Assembly (NCBI GenBank): GCA_902801485.1
Contig: CADCIP010000023.1
Span: 1-50,017, forward strand
DNA from: an uncultured Bacteroidales bacterium
GTDB taxonomy: Bacteria > Bacteroidota > Bacteroidia > Bacteroidales > Bacteroidaceae
Reading direction: 5' to 3'
Length of the DNA stretch: 50,017 nt
Below the pieces are notes generated by a model. The model saw only the letters and a program-made list of their open reading frames with translations, did not search any database and was not told the origin of the DNA. Made by a program: the position numbers and the translations under genes. Positions 33,685 to 41,984 of this stretch are shown here, piece after piece; within the stretch, counting starts at the first letter, position 1, and each line of letters opens with the position of its first letter.

Positions 33685-33736
33685 TTTTTTTGATGATTTA
33701 GTTTTCTGTTTCGCCAAAAAGTTATACCTTTGCGCC
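33685..33736 (+). promoter_or_regulatory. promoter of the GH97 gene, near-copy of the tRNA-Leu promoter
   Basis: 50 of 52 positions equal 26931-26982, including the -7 box TACCTTTG (33725-33732) and the following CGCC. No tRNA-like sequence follows; the GH97 start codon is 31 nt downstream. Confidence 0.8.
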
Positions 33737-33767
33737 AACTAAAACACATTATTACGGATAAACTCAA

Positions 33768-35717
33768 ATGAACATTATGAAAAACTTGTCAGTTGCGGCA
33801 CTACTCTTTGTTGTCACCTCATTGGTAGGACATGCCGCACAGGTTAGGGAAATTGTATCTCCCAACGGGGCATTGCGCGTTCAACTGCAGCAAAGTCCTT
33901 TAGGTTGGACAGTTACCAAGAATGGCACCACACTCTACACGATTAAGGATGTCAATATGCAGATTAGCGGAAAGAACTATGCCGGTGCCACTCCTTTCAA
34001 GAGTGTAAAGACAAGCTCTTTCCAGGAAACAATCAAGCCCGTTGTTCCTATTAAATACAGCACAGTCGAGAATGTCTATACACAGGCAATCCTCTCTTAT
34101 GGCAATTATACCGTGGAGATGCGTGTGATGGATAATGCTGTTGCATATCGTTTCGTAACCAAGATTAAGGGTGATGTCGAGGTTCAGGAAGATAACTTCA
34201 CTATGGTTCCTGCCCAGGGTTATGTTGCTCATCGGCAGACCACCGGAAACTTCAACACCTCCTACGAGGAGGCTTACAGACACGAGACCTTGGAACAGTG
34301 GAACCAGAGTGATCGCAAACTCTCTACTATTCCCTGCCTGCTTTCTGGTCCTAACGACACGCAGCTGCTGATGGGCGAAGCTGATGTGGACGACTATCCC
34401 CGTCTTTTCCTGCAGCCTACCGCTGAGGGCATTGAAGCCATCTATCCCAAGGCACCTGTCAAGTGGGAGCCCAGAGGTGACCGTAGCGAGAACATTACAG
34501 AAGAAGGAAACTATATTGCCAAGACTGCCGGAACCCGTACCTTCCCATGGCGTTATGTGGTCTGCACAGACAGTAAGGGTATCGTGGAGCAGACCGTTAC
34601 TCTCCAGCTTTCCCGCAAGCCCGTCCTGACAGATACCAGTTGGATTAAGCCTGGTCAGGTAAGCTGGGAATGGTGGAACGGCGCAACTCCTTATGGTCCG
34701 GATGTTGACTTTGTGGCCGGCTGTAACTTTGAGACATACAAGTATTTTGCCGATTTTGCATCTAAGTATGGTGTAGAATACATCCTTTTGGATGAAGGAT
34801 GGGCAAAGAGCACCAGAGATCCTTTTACCGGAAGAGACGACCTCCGTCTGAAGGAGTTGATTCAATATTGTAAGAATAAAGGGGTTGGCGTTATCCTCTG
34901 GCTCCCTTGGTTGACCGTAGAGCAGCATTGGGACCTCTTTAAGACCTACGCAGAATGGGGCGTGGCAGGTGTGAAGATCGACTTCATGGATCATGCCGAC
35001 CAGTGGATGGTGAACTTCTACAAGCGTGTTGTTTCCGAGGCTGCCAAGTATAAGTTGCTGGTTGACCTGCACGGTTCTTTCACGCCTGCCGGTTTGGAAT
35101 ACGAATACCCTAACTTCCTTTCTTACGAGGGTATCCGAGGTTTGGAGCAGATGGGCGGCTGTCGTCCCGAGAATACCACTTATCTGCCTTTCATCCGTAA
35201 TGCTGTAGGTCCTGCCGACTTCACCCCTGGTGGTACGAACAACATGCAGCCCGACCGTTATCATGCCAGTCGTCCCAATAGCGGTGCTATGGGAACACGC
35301 TGTTTCCAGATGGCTCTCTATGTGGTATTAGAGAGTGGCATCCAGATGCTGGCTGATAATCCTACCCGCTACTATCAGAACGACGATTGTACTCGTTATA
35401 TCGCCTCTGTTCCTACTACATGGGATGAAACCCGTTGTCTGGCTGCCGATGCAGGTAAGTATGTGATTACCGCTAAGCGCAAAGGCAACAAGTGGTTCAT
35501 CGGCGGTATTTGCAACGGCGATGAGGATTCCCGTACATTCAGCGTTAAGTTGGACTTCCTGGGAGCCGGGAACCATACGCTTACAGGCTATAAGGATGGC
35601 GTAAATGCCAACTGGCAGGCTATGCACTATAATAAGGAACAGCGTCAGGTAAGTGCTGCAACTACACTCGACATTAAGATGATGAAGAATGGCGGTTATG
35701 CAGCGGTGATTGAGTAA
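33768..35717 (+). CDS. secreted GH97 glycoside hydrolase (alpha-glucosidase/alpha-galactosidase)
   Basis: A 649-residue exported enzyme, the usual GH97 length. Signal peptide (to about residue 23, GHAAQ), an N-terminal beta-sandwich (about 25-270, VSPNGALRVQLQQSPLGWTVTKN), a catalytic barrel (about 280-555, WEWWNGATPYG, YILLDEGW, GVKIDFMDH), and a C-terminal beta domain. GH97 splits into inverting enzymes (SusB-like) and retaining ones with an aspartate nucleophile. The aspartate in VKIDF (D405) fits the retaining, alpha-galactosidase-like branch, which would match the GH27 alpha-galactosidase at 24607, but I rate this only moderately. ATGs at 33768 and 33777 are both possible starts. Its promoter is a near-copy of the tRNA-Leu promoter. 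Confidence 0.92.
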   Translation: MNIMKNLSVAALLFVVTSLVGHAAQVREIVSPNGALRVQLQQSPLGWTVTKNGTTLYTIKDVNMQISGKNYAGATPFKSVKTSSFQETIKPVVPIKYSTVENVYTQAILSYGNYTVEMRVMDNAVAYRFVTKIKGDVEVQEDNFTMVPAQGYVAHRQTTGNFNTSYEEAYRHETLEQWNQSDRKLSTIPCLLSGPNDTQLLMGEADVDDYPRLFLQPTAEGIEAIYPKAPVKWEPRGDRSENITEEGNYIAKTAGTRTFPWRYVVCTDSKGIVEQTVTLQLSRKPVLTDTSWIKPGQVSWEWWNGATPYGPDVDFVAGCNFETYKYFADFASKYGVEYILLDEGWAKSTRDPFTGRDDLRLKELIQYCKNKGVGVILWLPWLTVEQHWDLFKTYAEWGVAGVKIDFMDHADQWMVNFYKRVVSEAAKYKLLVDLHGSFTPAGLEYEYPNFLSYEGIRGLEQMGGCRPENTTYLPFIRNAVGPADFTPGGTNNMQPDRYHASRPNSGAMGTRCFQMALYVVLESGIQMLADNPTRYYQNDDCTRYIASVPTTWDETRCLAADAGKYVITAKRKGNKWFIGGICNGDEDSRTFSVKLDFLGAGNHTLTGYKDGVNANWQAMHYNKEQRQVSAATTLDIKMMKNGGYAAVIE

Positions 35718-35722
35718 AAGGA

Positions 35723-35855
35723 CCCCCTAACCCCCTTTAGGGGGAATGAAGAGTGAAGGAATTATCGGTTAACGGTTATAGGTTATTGGTTATAGAAAAC
35801 AGAAACAATAACAAAAAAAGTTATCGTTATCGTTAACGTTATCGTTAAGTTTATC
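35723..35855. repeat. palindromic repeat copy 6 followed by GGTTANN heptamers and GTTATC hexamers
   Basis: CCCCCTAACCCCCTTTAGGGGG (35723-35744, a palindromic repeat), then four GGTTANN heptamers (35767-35795), then about five GTTATC/GTTAAC hexamers (35820-35850). Together they fill almost all of the gap between the GH97 and GDPD genes. No promoter is evident in it. Confidence 0.75.
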
Positions 35856-35860
35856 ATTCA

Positions 35861-36634
35861 ATGAAAAAGACATTCTTAATATTAGCTTTGGCTTGCGCAT
35901 CAGTGATAATGTATGCACAGCCGAAGATTGTGGCGCATCGCGGATATTGGCGCACAGACGGAAGTGCACAGAATTCCATTGCCTCGCTGCAGAAGGCAGC
36001 AGCCGTCGACTGTTATGGTTCGGAATTTGATGTATGGATTACCGTTGACGGTGTACCTGTTGTTTTCCACGATGCTACCGTCAATGGCATTAGAATCGAG
36101 GATGCCACCTATGCAGAACTGATGAATCATCGCTTGGCGAATGGCGAGTTCATCCCTACCCTTCAGCAGTACCTGTTGGAAGGCACACGGATCGAAGACT
36201 GCCAGCTGATATTAGAGATTAAGCCTCACAGCACAGCGCAGCGCGATGAACGGATTGTACAGCGTTGTCTGGAGCTGGTCCACATGCTGAAGCTGGAAAA
36301 GCGTACCGAGTACATCTCCTTTAGTAAACATGCTTGCGAATATCTTCATGCCCAGGAACCTAAGGCTAAGATTGCCTATCTGAGCGGTGACATATCACCT
36401 AAGGATATCAAGGCAATGGGACTGACGGGCATTGACTATCACATGAACGTCTTCAAGAATCATCCTGAGTGGTTGCAGGAGTCACAGCAGTTAGGTGTGG
36501 AAGTAAACGTATGGACGGTTGACGGCAAAGAAGCCCTTACCGAGTTTGCCGATATGAAGGGCATAGACCTCATTACCACAAATGATCCTGAGATTCTTCA
36601 AACCATTCTCAAAAATAAACAAAACAAAAAATGA
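35861..36634 (+). CDS. secreted glycerophosphodiester phosphodiesterase
   Basis: 257 residues with a signal peptide (to about residue 20, IMYAQ) and a GDPD barrel. The active-site stretch VAHRGYWRTDG...NSIASLQKA, followed by SEFDVWITVDGVPVVFHD, carries the two histidines and the acidic metal ligands of the family. It hydrolyses glycerophosphodiesters to glycerol-3-phosphate and an alcohol. Export suggests action on lipid head-group debris in the periplasm or outside. It is first in a three-gene run in which every junction is an ATGA overlap, so it is expressed together with the calpain-like protease and the NAD-epimerase. Confidence 0.92.
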   Translation: MKKTFLILALACASVIMYAQPKIVAHRGYWRTDGSAQNSIASLQKAAAVDCYGSEFDVWITVDGVPVVFHDATVNGIRIEDATYAELMNHRLANGEFIPTLQQYLLEGTRIEDCQLILEIKPHSTAQRDERIVQRCLELVHMLKLEKRTEYISFSKHACEYLHAQEPKAKIAYLSGDISPKDIKAMGLTGIDYHMNVFKNHPEWLQESQQLGVEVNVWTVDGKEALTEFADMKGIDLITTNDPEILQTILKNKQNKK

Positions 36635-38151
36635 AACGTAACCTTTTTTTATTCGCCATCTTTATGATGGGATGCGTTGCAACGTTTGCACAACGCTTGG
36701 ACATTACCTTGGACGACAACTCGATTGTCTCCTTTGATGTGAACAAAATCAAGAGCATGGAGTTCATGCCTGAATCCGAACCAGGTCAGCTTTCCGGTTT
36801 CTGGTATCTTGGCTGGCGTGTGATGAGTTCTTCTACTACCCATTACAATGGTGATGAGAAGTGGGTCTTCAACGGCACCGTCATGAAACTGGTGAAGGCT
36901 TCCGGTGATGAAACGGTATATGATTTGGAGTATGCCGACAACAAGCGAAGCTTTAAGGCTGTGCCACGTGAATCAGGTGCTACCGTTACTTATAATATCG
37001 TTGCATGCGAAGAGGGACTGCTTGTCTTGAAGTCCGGCACAATTACCCGTCATTTCTATAAGTCAATGGCTGCCGCACACGATGCAACATTCGTTACTCC
37101 TTTCCCCAATCGCGAGGAATTTACCGATACGACCAAGGTTTGGGCGCTGAAGAGCAGTTCTTCACATTCCAGCACCAGTCCTATGGGAAACCATTATGCC
37201 AAATATGCTGCTGCTACCCAGGCGCAGAAAGAATGGCTGGCCGATCCCAACAACCAGCCTGATCCGAAACTTGCCGATGTAGGAAGTGAGTATGACCGCT
37301 GGACAGCCAAGACCATCACGTTGTATCCTCTTAACAATGGCAACCCCACACCGGCTGACGTAAACCAGCATGCCATCGGAGACTGCTGCATGTGTGCTGT
37401 GTTTGCATCATTTGCCTATATTTATCCCGACTTCATCAAGAGCATCATTACAAAGGAGGGAACCTCAACGTACATTGTCAAGATGTTCGACCCCAAGGGT
37501 AACCCCATTGATGTTGTTGTTGACAATAAGTTGCTGAGTAAAAGCAACGGCGAATGTGCGCAGGTTAGCGGAAAGAACGACAAGTACAACTGGGCAACCA
37601 TTATGGAGAAAGCTCTCATGAAGTGGCTCACCTGCTTCAAGACCGGAGGCCTCGGAGGTATCGGTACAGAGCATGCCGCTCCCCCATTCACAGGTGATGG
37701 CGACAGCTGGGCAATCAGTCCGGGTAAACTGTTCAACGGAGAGCTCACCATGGTAGTCGATTATGCCCTGAAGAACGGTATGATCAGTGTCGGCGGTTTC
37801 AATAAGGGCGGTATTATCTGTGGAACACTCGAGACCGTGACGGGCCATGCCTTTACTGTTATGTACACCCGCCAGCCCTCAAAATACTGTTTCTCTATGC
37901 GTAACCCATGGGGTATTACCTCTGTTGACGGCGTGCTTGAAATTGCCGACAAGAGAACTACTATGAATACCATCGACTTCCGTCTGGTAATGCCTGGAGC
38001 GGCAGCTCCCTACAAGCGTCAGGATCTGGGTGGCTACATTCCTCCCAAGTTCGTAATGGGTAAGAACGACAGACGACTCAGTCCCGAGATGCTGAAGATG
38101 TATAATATTGATTCTTACGGACCGGCTATAGAGGAAGAAGACGAAGAATGA
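36631..38151 (+). CDS. secreted calpain-like (C2 family) cysteine protease
   Basis: A 506-residue exported protein. Signal peptide (to about residue 20, TFAQ), a short N-terminal beta segment (LDITLDDNSIVSFDVNKIKSMEF), a lipocalin-like beta region (about 50-155), and a calpain-type catalytic domain (about 200-480). The triad is readable: C252 in IGDCCMCAVFAS (calpains LGDCWLLAA), H406 in TGHAFTVM (calpains GHAYSV) and N425 in MRNPWG (exact calpain motif). The second cysteine of the CC pair replaces the usual tryptophan. It has an acidic C-terminal tail (AIEEEDEE) and no calcium-binding EF hands. The bacterial relative Tpr of Porphyromonas gingivalis is a known C2 enzyme. Both gene borders are 4-nt ATGA overlaps. 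Confidence 0.83.
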   Translation: MKRNLFLFAIFMMGCVATFAQRLDITLDDNSIVSFDVNKIKSMEFMPESEPGQLSGFWYLGWRVMSSSTTHYNGDEKWVFNGTVMKLVKASGDETVYDLEYADNKRSFKAVPRESGATVTYNIVACEEGLLVLKSGTITRHFYKSMAAAHDATFVTPFPNREEFTDTTKVWALKSSSSHSSTSPMGNHYAKYAAATQAQKEWLADPNNQPDPKLADVGSEYDRWTAKTITLYPLNNGNPTPADVNQHAIGDCCMCAVFASFAYIYPDFIKSIITKEGTSTYIVKMFDPKGNPIDVVVDNKLLSKSNGECAQVSGKNDKYNWATIMEKALMKWLTCFKTGGLGGIGTEHAAPPFTGDGDSWAISPGKLFNGELTMVVDYALKNGMISVGGFNKGGIICGTLETVTGHAFTVMYTRQPSKYCFSMRNPWGITSVDGVLEIADKRTTMNTIDFRLVMPGAAAPYKRQDLGGYIPPKFVMGKNDRRLSPEMLKMYNIDSYGPAIEEEDEE

Positions 38152-39194
38152 CAATACTGATTACGGGAGCCAGCGGCTTCATAGGTAGTTATATCGTTCA
38201 GGAAGGACTGGACAGAGGGTTCGAGGTTTGGGCCGGTGTTCGCGGCACCAGTAGCCGGGGCTATCTGCAGGACGAACGCATCAGGTTTGCCCAGCTCGAC
38301 CTCTCCCATCCTGATGCCCTGCTAACCCAACTCCTTCAATACAAGGACGAAATGGGCGGGAATGGCTGGGACTATGTCGTCCATGCCGCAGGAGCCACCA
38401 AATGCCTGAACGAAAAGGATTTTTACCGTACCAATACCGATGGCACCCGCAACCTTATTGATGCACTGAGGAACGCAGGCATGATTCCCAAGAGGTTCGT
38501 CTTCGTCAGCAGTCTCAGCATCTTCGGCGCCATCCGGGAAAAACCCGTCAGGAAACCTTCCGAAGATAATCCCTGGATTTACAGTCCCATACTTCTTACA
38601 GATACACCCAAGCCTAACACCGCCTATGGTAAGAGTAAGTTGAAAGCCGAGGAATACCTGCTCCGACAAAAGGATTTCCCTTACACCATCCTCAGACCGA
38701 CGGGAGTTTACGGACCACGCGAGAAGGATTACTTCATGATGGCAAAAAGCATCCGGCAGCATATCGACTTTGCTGTAGGCTACAAGCCACAGGAGATCAC
38801 CTTTGTCTATATGATGGATGTCGTGCAGGCTATATATAAATGTATAGCATCTCCTGCAGCCGAGGGCAAGGCATATTTCCTCAGCGATGGTGAGGTCTAT
38901 AACAGCCGCAGGTTCAGCGACCTTTTACAGCAGCAACTCGGGAATCCCTGGGTGTTGCACATCAAGGCTCCTCTCTGGCTGTTACGGATAATCTGTGCGG
39001 TAAGCACTTGCATCAGTCATTTAACTGGCAAGATGAATGCACTGAATACCGACAAGTTCCATATCCTCAGCCAGCGCAATTGGCAGTGCGACATAGAACC
39101 GGCAAAGCGTGATTTCGACTACGAACCGCAATGGAAGTTGGAGCAGGGCGTGGAAAGTACAATTAAATGGTATAAGGAGAACGGATGGATATAA
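38148..39194 (+). CDS. NAD(P)-dependent epimerase/dehydratase (extended SDR)
   Basis: A 348-residue cytoplasmic protein with the Rossmann motif TGASGFIG (residues 6-13), a VHAAGATK strand, the catalytic serine region FVSSLSIFG and the YGKSK motif (YxxxK), then RPTGVYGPR. This is the extended SDR order seen in nucleotide-sugar epimerases, dihydroflavonol reductases and 3-beta-HSD-like enzymes; the substrate is unknown. It is the third gene of the overlapping GDPD/calpain/SDR run. A cytoplasmic reductase coupled to two exported hydrolases is an unusual set, though the coupling may only reflect operon packing. Confidence 0.88.
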   Translation: MTILITGASGFIGSYIVQEGLDRGFEVWAGVRGTSSRGYLQDERIRFAQLDLSHPDALLTQLLQYKDEMGGNGWDYVVHAAGATKCLNEKDFYRTNTDGTRNLIDALRNAGMIPKRFVFVSSLSIFGAIREKPVRKPSEDNPWIYSPILLTDTPKPNTAYGKSKLKAEEYLLRQKDFPYTILRPTGVYGPREKDYFMMAKSIRQHIDFAVGYKPQEITFVYMMDVVQAIYKCIASPAAEGKAYFLSDGEVYNSRRFSDLLQQQLGNPWVLHIKAPLWLLRIICAVSTCISHLTGKMNALNTDKFHILSQRNWQCDIEPAKRDFDYEPQWKLEQGVESTIKWYKENGWI

Positions 39195-39272
39195 TTTCCA
39201 TACATATTCTGGCATAAAAATCGCAGTAAGAAACATTTTCGGCAAAAAAAATCAAAAAAAAGTAAAATTATC

Positions 39273-39303
39273 TTTGGAGATTGAGAAAAAATATGTAAGT
39301 TTG
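39273..39303 (+). promoter_or_regulatory. promoter of the cohesin-like/dockerin gene
   Basis: -33 TTTG at 39273-39276 and -7 box TAAGTTTG at 39296-39303, 19 nt apart. The 5' leader is about 90 nt, AT-rich and without an obvious fold. Confidence 0.75.
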
Positions 39304-39397
39304 CATCGTATAATTGTGTTTAGACCTAAAAAGCTAACTATAAACAATAACGAAAACAATTTATAATAACAAATTATTCACTTTAAAAATTTATCTT

Positions 39398-40036
39398 ATG
39401 AAAAGAAGATTTTTATTCTTGTTGATGGCGGTTTGTTCATTCGTAGGTGCTAATGCAGCTCTTAACCGCACAAACAACTACTTGCAGGCTGCCAATGCTA
39501 CAGCAGAGCAGGGTAAGACAGTAGAAGTTGCCTTAACCATGGTGAACAACACAAAGGAAATTGTCAACTGGCAGACCGATCTCGTTCTCCCCGAGGGCAT
39601 TACATTGGTAAGTGCTGTTGCTGCTGATCGTTGGTCAGAAGCTATTCAGGTAGAAGGTGTTAGATTGTTCTCTGAGACCGAAACTCCTGTTGCTACAGGT
39701 CAGGGTGTTGTTGCTAAGTTTACTCTTCAGGTTGCTGCTACAGTAGCTGCTGGCGAGTATGACCTTGCATTGACAGGTATTGTTATGCATACTCCTGATG
39801 GAACTGAGATTGCTCAGGTTGAAAACAAGGGCTTTAAGCTGACTGTAACTGAAGCACCAGAAGAAGGCAAGAAGGGTGACCTGAACGGTGACGATTTCGT
39901 TGATGCTTCTGATATTCAGGTAGTATTGAACGACATGGCAAATGAAACAAACGATCCCAAGTGCGACCTGAACGGTGACGGTTTCGTTGATGCATCTGAT
40001 ATTCAGGTAATCCTGAACATCATGGCTGAAGGATAA
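39398..40036 (+). CDS. small secreted cohesin-like plus dockerin protein
   Basis: 212 residues. Signal peptide (to about residue 21, GANAA), a beta-sandwich of about 130 residues that reads like a cohesin domain (VEVALTMVNNTKEIVNWQTDLVLPEGITLVSA ... GEYDLALTGIVM), and a C-terminal type I dockerin (about 160-210) with two calcium-loop repeats: GDLNGDDFVDASDIQVVLN and CDLNGDGFVDASDIQVILN. Having both partners of the cellulosome interaction in one small protein would allow self-association or chain building. It has no enzyme domain or sorting tail. The next gene is a related protein with two such beta modules. Cohesin identity is based on the strand pattern and needs a profile search. Confidence 0.75.
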   Translation: MKRRFLFLLMAVCSFVGANAALNRTNNYLQAANATAEQGKTVEVALTMVNNTKEIVNWQTDLVLPEGITLVSAVAADRWSEAIQVEGVRLFSETETPVATGQGVVAKFTLQVAATVAAGEYDLALTGIVMHTPDGTEIAQVENKGFKLTVTEAPEEGKKGDLNGDDFVDASDIQVVLNDMANETNDPKCDLNGDGFVDASDIQVILNIMAEG

Positions 40037-40117
40037 TTAACTGAGTAATCATCGATATTAGTTTATTAGGTATCAGAATCTGTAATAAGCGATAATAACA
40101 TTTAAAGCATAAATTAT

Positions 40118-41092
40118 ATGAAAAAGATTCTATCTCTTTTGTTATTTTCTGCCATGGCTCTTTTTGCCAACGCTCAGAATCCCGTTGACTTAAAGGGCGA
40201 AGTTAAGGATGGCAGTTTGGTATTTACATTTGTAAACAACAGTGGTAAGACCATTGCCAACTGTAACTTCCAGCTCCAGCTTCCCGAGGGTGTTAGTGTA
40301 AAACCAAAAGGTAAGAAGTATGCATACGAAGAGGGCGATGCTACAGAAGGTATGACATTCACTGTTGCTTACAATGCAACAAGTAATAAGTACACCATTA
40401 CTGTTTACGATGGTGAATTCGACGAGAGCCTTGGTAACACCATTATTTCTCTTCCTTTGGAAGGCGAACTGACAGGTGAGGCAACTGTTAGCAGTATTGC
40501 CTTCGGTGATCCCGATGCAAACAACATCTGCCGTCCTGATGCCTTCACAATTAAGTTGGGTGGTGAAGTTTCTACTAATCCAGTTGATTTGTTTGGTAAG
40601 GTTGACAACGGTTCATTGGTATTCACATTCAAGAACAACAGTGGTAAGACCATTGCCAACTGTAACTTCCAGCTCCAGCTTCCTGAGGGTGTTTCTGTTA
40701 AGCCAAAGGGCAAGAAGTATGCATACGAAGAGGGTGATGCTACTGAAGGTATGACATTCACTGTTGCTTACAATGCAACAAGTAATAAGTACACCATCAC
40801 TGTTTACGATGGTGAGTTCGACGAGAGCCTTGGTAACACAATTATTTCTCTTCCTTTGGAGGGTACTTTGTCAGGTGTAGCTACAGTTAGCAGCATTGCT
40901 TTCGGAGATCCCGATGCAAACAACATCTGCCGTCCTGAGGCCTTCACAATTGACCTGGCTAATGCTATCAACAGCATCTCTGCTGATGAGACAAAGAGCG
41001 GTGTTATCTACAACCTCTCTGGCCAGCGCGTAAGCAAGGCTGTTAACGGTATCTTTATCATTGATGGTAAAAAAGTTGCTGTTACAAAGTAA
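40118..41092 (+). CDS. secreted protein with two nearly identical cohesin-like modules and sorting tail
   Basis: 324 residues: signal peptide (to about residue 20, NAQ), two tandem copies of a 133-residue beta module (first from residue 21, nucleotide 40178; second from residue 154, nucleotide 40577), then the sorting tail IYNLSGQRVSKAVNGIFIIDGKK. The copies differ at few residues (DLKGEVKDG versus DLFGKVDNG, and some near the end), and the DNA differs mostly at third positions, so the duplication is fairly recent and kept under selection. Module strands (GSLVFTFVNNSGKTIANCNFQLQ) are cohesin- or CBM-like. It lies 81 nt after the cohesin-like/dockerin gene and shares its terminator, probably one transcript. 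A plausible surface-anchored receptor for that dockerin. Confidence 0.78.
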   Translation: MKKILSLLLFSAMALFANAQNPVDLKGEVKDGSLVFTFVNNSGKTIANCNFQLQLPEGVSVKPKGKKYAYEEGDATEGMTFTVAYNATSNKYTITVYDGEFDESLGNTIISLPLEGELTGEATVSSIAFGDPDANNICRPDAFTIKLGGEVSTNPVDLFGKVDNGSLVFTFKNNSGKTIANCNFQLQLPEGVSVKPKGKKYAYEEGDATEGMTFTVAYNATSNKYTITVYDGEFDESLGNTIISLPLEGTLSGVATVSSIAFGDPDANNICRPEAFTIDLANAINSISADETKSGVIYNLSGQRVSKAVNGIFIIDGKKVAVTK

Positions 41093-41113
41093 GTAATTTA
41101 GTTTATTGACAAT

Positions 41114-41148
41114 AAAAGGCTCGGCATTATGTGTCGGGCCTTTTTTTC
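41114..41148 (+). terminator. terminator of the cohesin-like gene pair
   Basis: AAAGGCTCGGCA (41115-41126) pairs with TGTCGGGCCTTT (41132-41143, two G-U pairs), followed by seven T. Confidence 0.9.
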
Positions 41149-41237
41149 GTTTATACTTGTTTCTTCTTATATTTTGTTGAAATGTTGGAATGCCATAAAA
41201 TCTGAGGAAATTATTTGGTGGGATAAAAAATTATCCC

Positions 41238-41245
41238 TAAATTTG
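41238..41245 (+). promoter_or_regulatory. promoter -7 box of the DUF4160/DUF2442 pair
   Basis: TAAATTTG followed by C, 16 nt before the ATG at 41262. Confidence 0.65.
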
Positions 41246-41261
41246 CACAAAAAGTGAATAT

Positions 41262-41507
41262 ATGCCCACTATACTCTTAGCGTTTGGATTACGATTCTAC
41301 TTCTATTCTGAGGAGCACATGCCTATTCATGTCCATGTGGAAAATGCAGATGGACGTGCAAAGTTCTCGCTTGAACCAGACATCGAACTTGTTAAGAATG
41401 AAGGGATAAAGCCAAAAGATTTAAAAAAGGCCAAGGCTCTGTGTGAGACTTTTCAAGAGGAGTTCATAGAGAAGTGGCACGAACACATGGATGATAATGT
41501 TGAATAA
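41262..41507 (+). CDS. DUF4160 family protein, putative toxin-antitoxin partner
   Basis: 81 residues with the DUF4160 pattern: MPTILLAFGLRFYFYSEEHMPIHVHVE, with conserved histidines in HMPIHVHV and an acidic helical C-terminal half. It is followed two bases later by a DUF2442 gene. DUF4160-DUF2442 pairs recur in bacterial genomes and have been proposed as toxin-antitoxin modules; that role is inference here. The two overlap closely enough to be translationally coupled, and share a promoter directly upstream. Confidence 0.85.
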   Translation: MPTILLAFGLRFYFYSEEHMPIHVHVENADGRAKFSLEPDIELVKNEGIKPKDLKKAKALCETFQEEFIEKWHEHMDDNVE

Positions 41508-41509
41508 TT

Positions 41510-41926
41510 ATGGCAAAAATTGAAAAACTGTGGTTTGATGCTAATCGCATTTATTTGTTAACAGATGCTGGTGAGACTTTAAGTCGCCCGTTGGAAGCAT
41601 TTCCTTTATTGAAAGATGCATCCGAATTAGAGCGACTTGATTTCAAGATTGGACGATTTGGTGATGATATACGTTGGGAGCAGTTGGATGAGGACATACA
41701 TTTATCCAGTTTCTATGATGTCGCTGAACCTAATCCTGATAATGAAGTAGCAAGTATCTTTAACCAATTTCCTCAGATTAATGTATCAGAGATGGCTAAG
41801 TATATCGGCATTAACAAAAGCCTTTTAGCCAAGTATATCTATGGTATCAAGAAACCAAGTACAAAGCGAATGCAGGAAATAAAACAAGCATTTCATCTGA
41901 TGGGCCAGCAATTGATTGCAATCTGA
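41510..41926 (+). CDS. DUF2442 protein with C-terminal HTH
   Basis: 138 residues. The N-terminal DUF2442 part (about 1-80) reads IEKLWFDANRIYLLTDAGETLSRPLEAFPLLKDAS ... IRWEQLDEDIHLSSF; the C-terminal part (about 95-135) is a short helix-turn-helix (VSEMAKYIGINKSLLAKYIYGIKKPS) of the XRE kind. This makes it the likely DNA-binding antitoxin and autoregulator of the pair with the DUF4160 gene. No operator palindrome is obvious near the promoter at 41238. Confidence 0.85.
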   Translation: MAKIEKLWFDANRIYLLTDAGETLSRPLEAFPLLKDASELERLDFKIGRFGDDIRWEQLDEDIHLSSFYDVAEPNPDNEVASIFNQFPQINVSEMAKYIGINKSLLAKYIYGIKKPSTKRMQEIKQAFHLMGQQLIAI

Positions 41927-41972
41927 CACAACATACCCGAACTCTTGCAGTATTGATTTCAACACTTATTTG

Positions 41973-41980
41973 TAATTTTG
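41973..41980 (+). promoter_or_regulatory. promoter -7 box of the 41985 gene
   Basis: TAATTTTG, ending only 4 nt before the ATG at 41985, so the transcript may begin at or within the start codon. A TTG at 41953-41955 is a possible -33 element. Confidence 0.5.
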
Positions 41981-41984
41981 TGTC

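Noticed and set aside
33900-35264. 454-residue - strand reading frame opposite GH97
   Set aside because: Antisense of a complete GH97 gene; composition is that of a codon-bias shadow.
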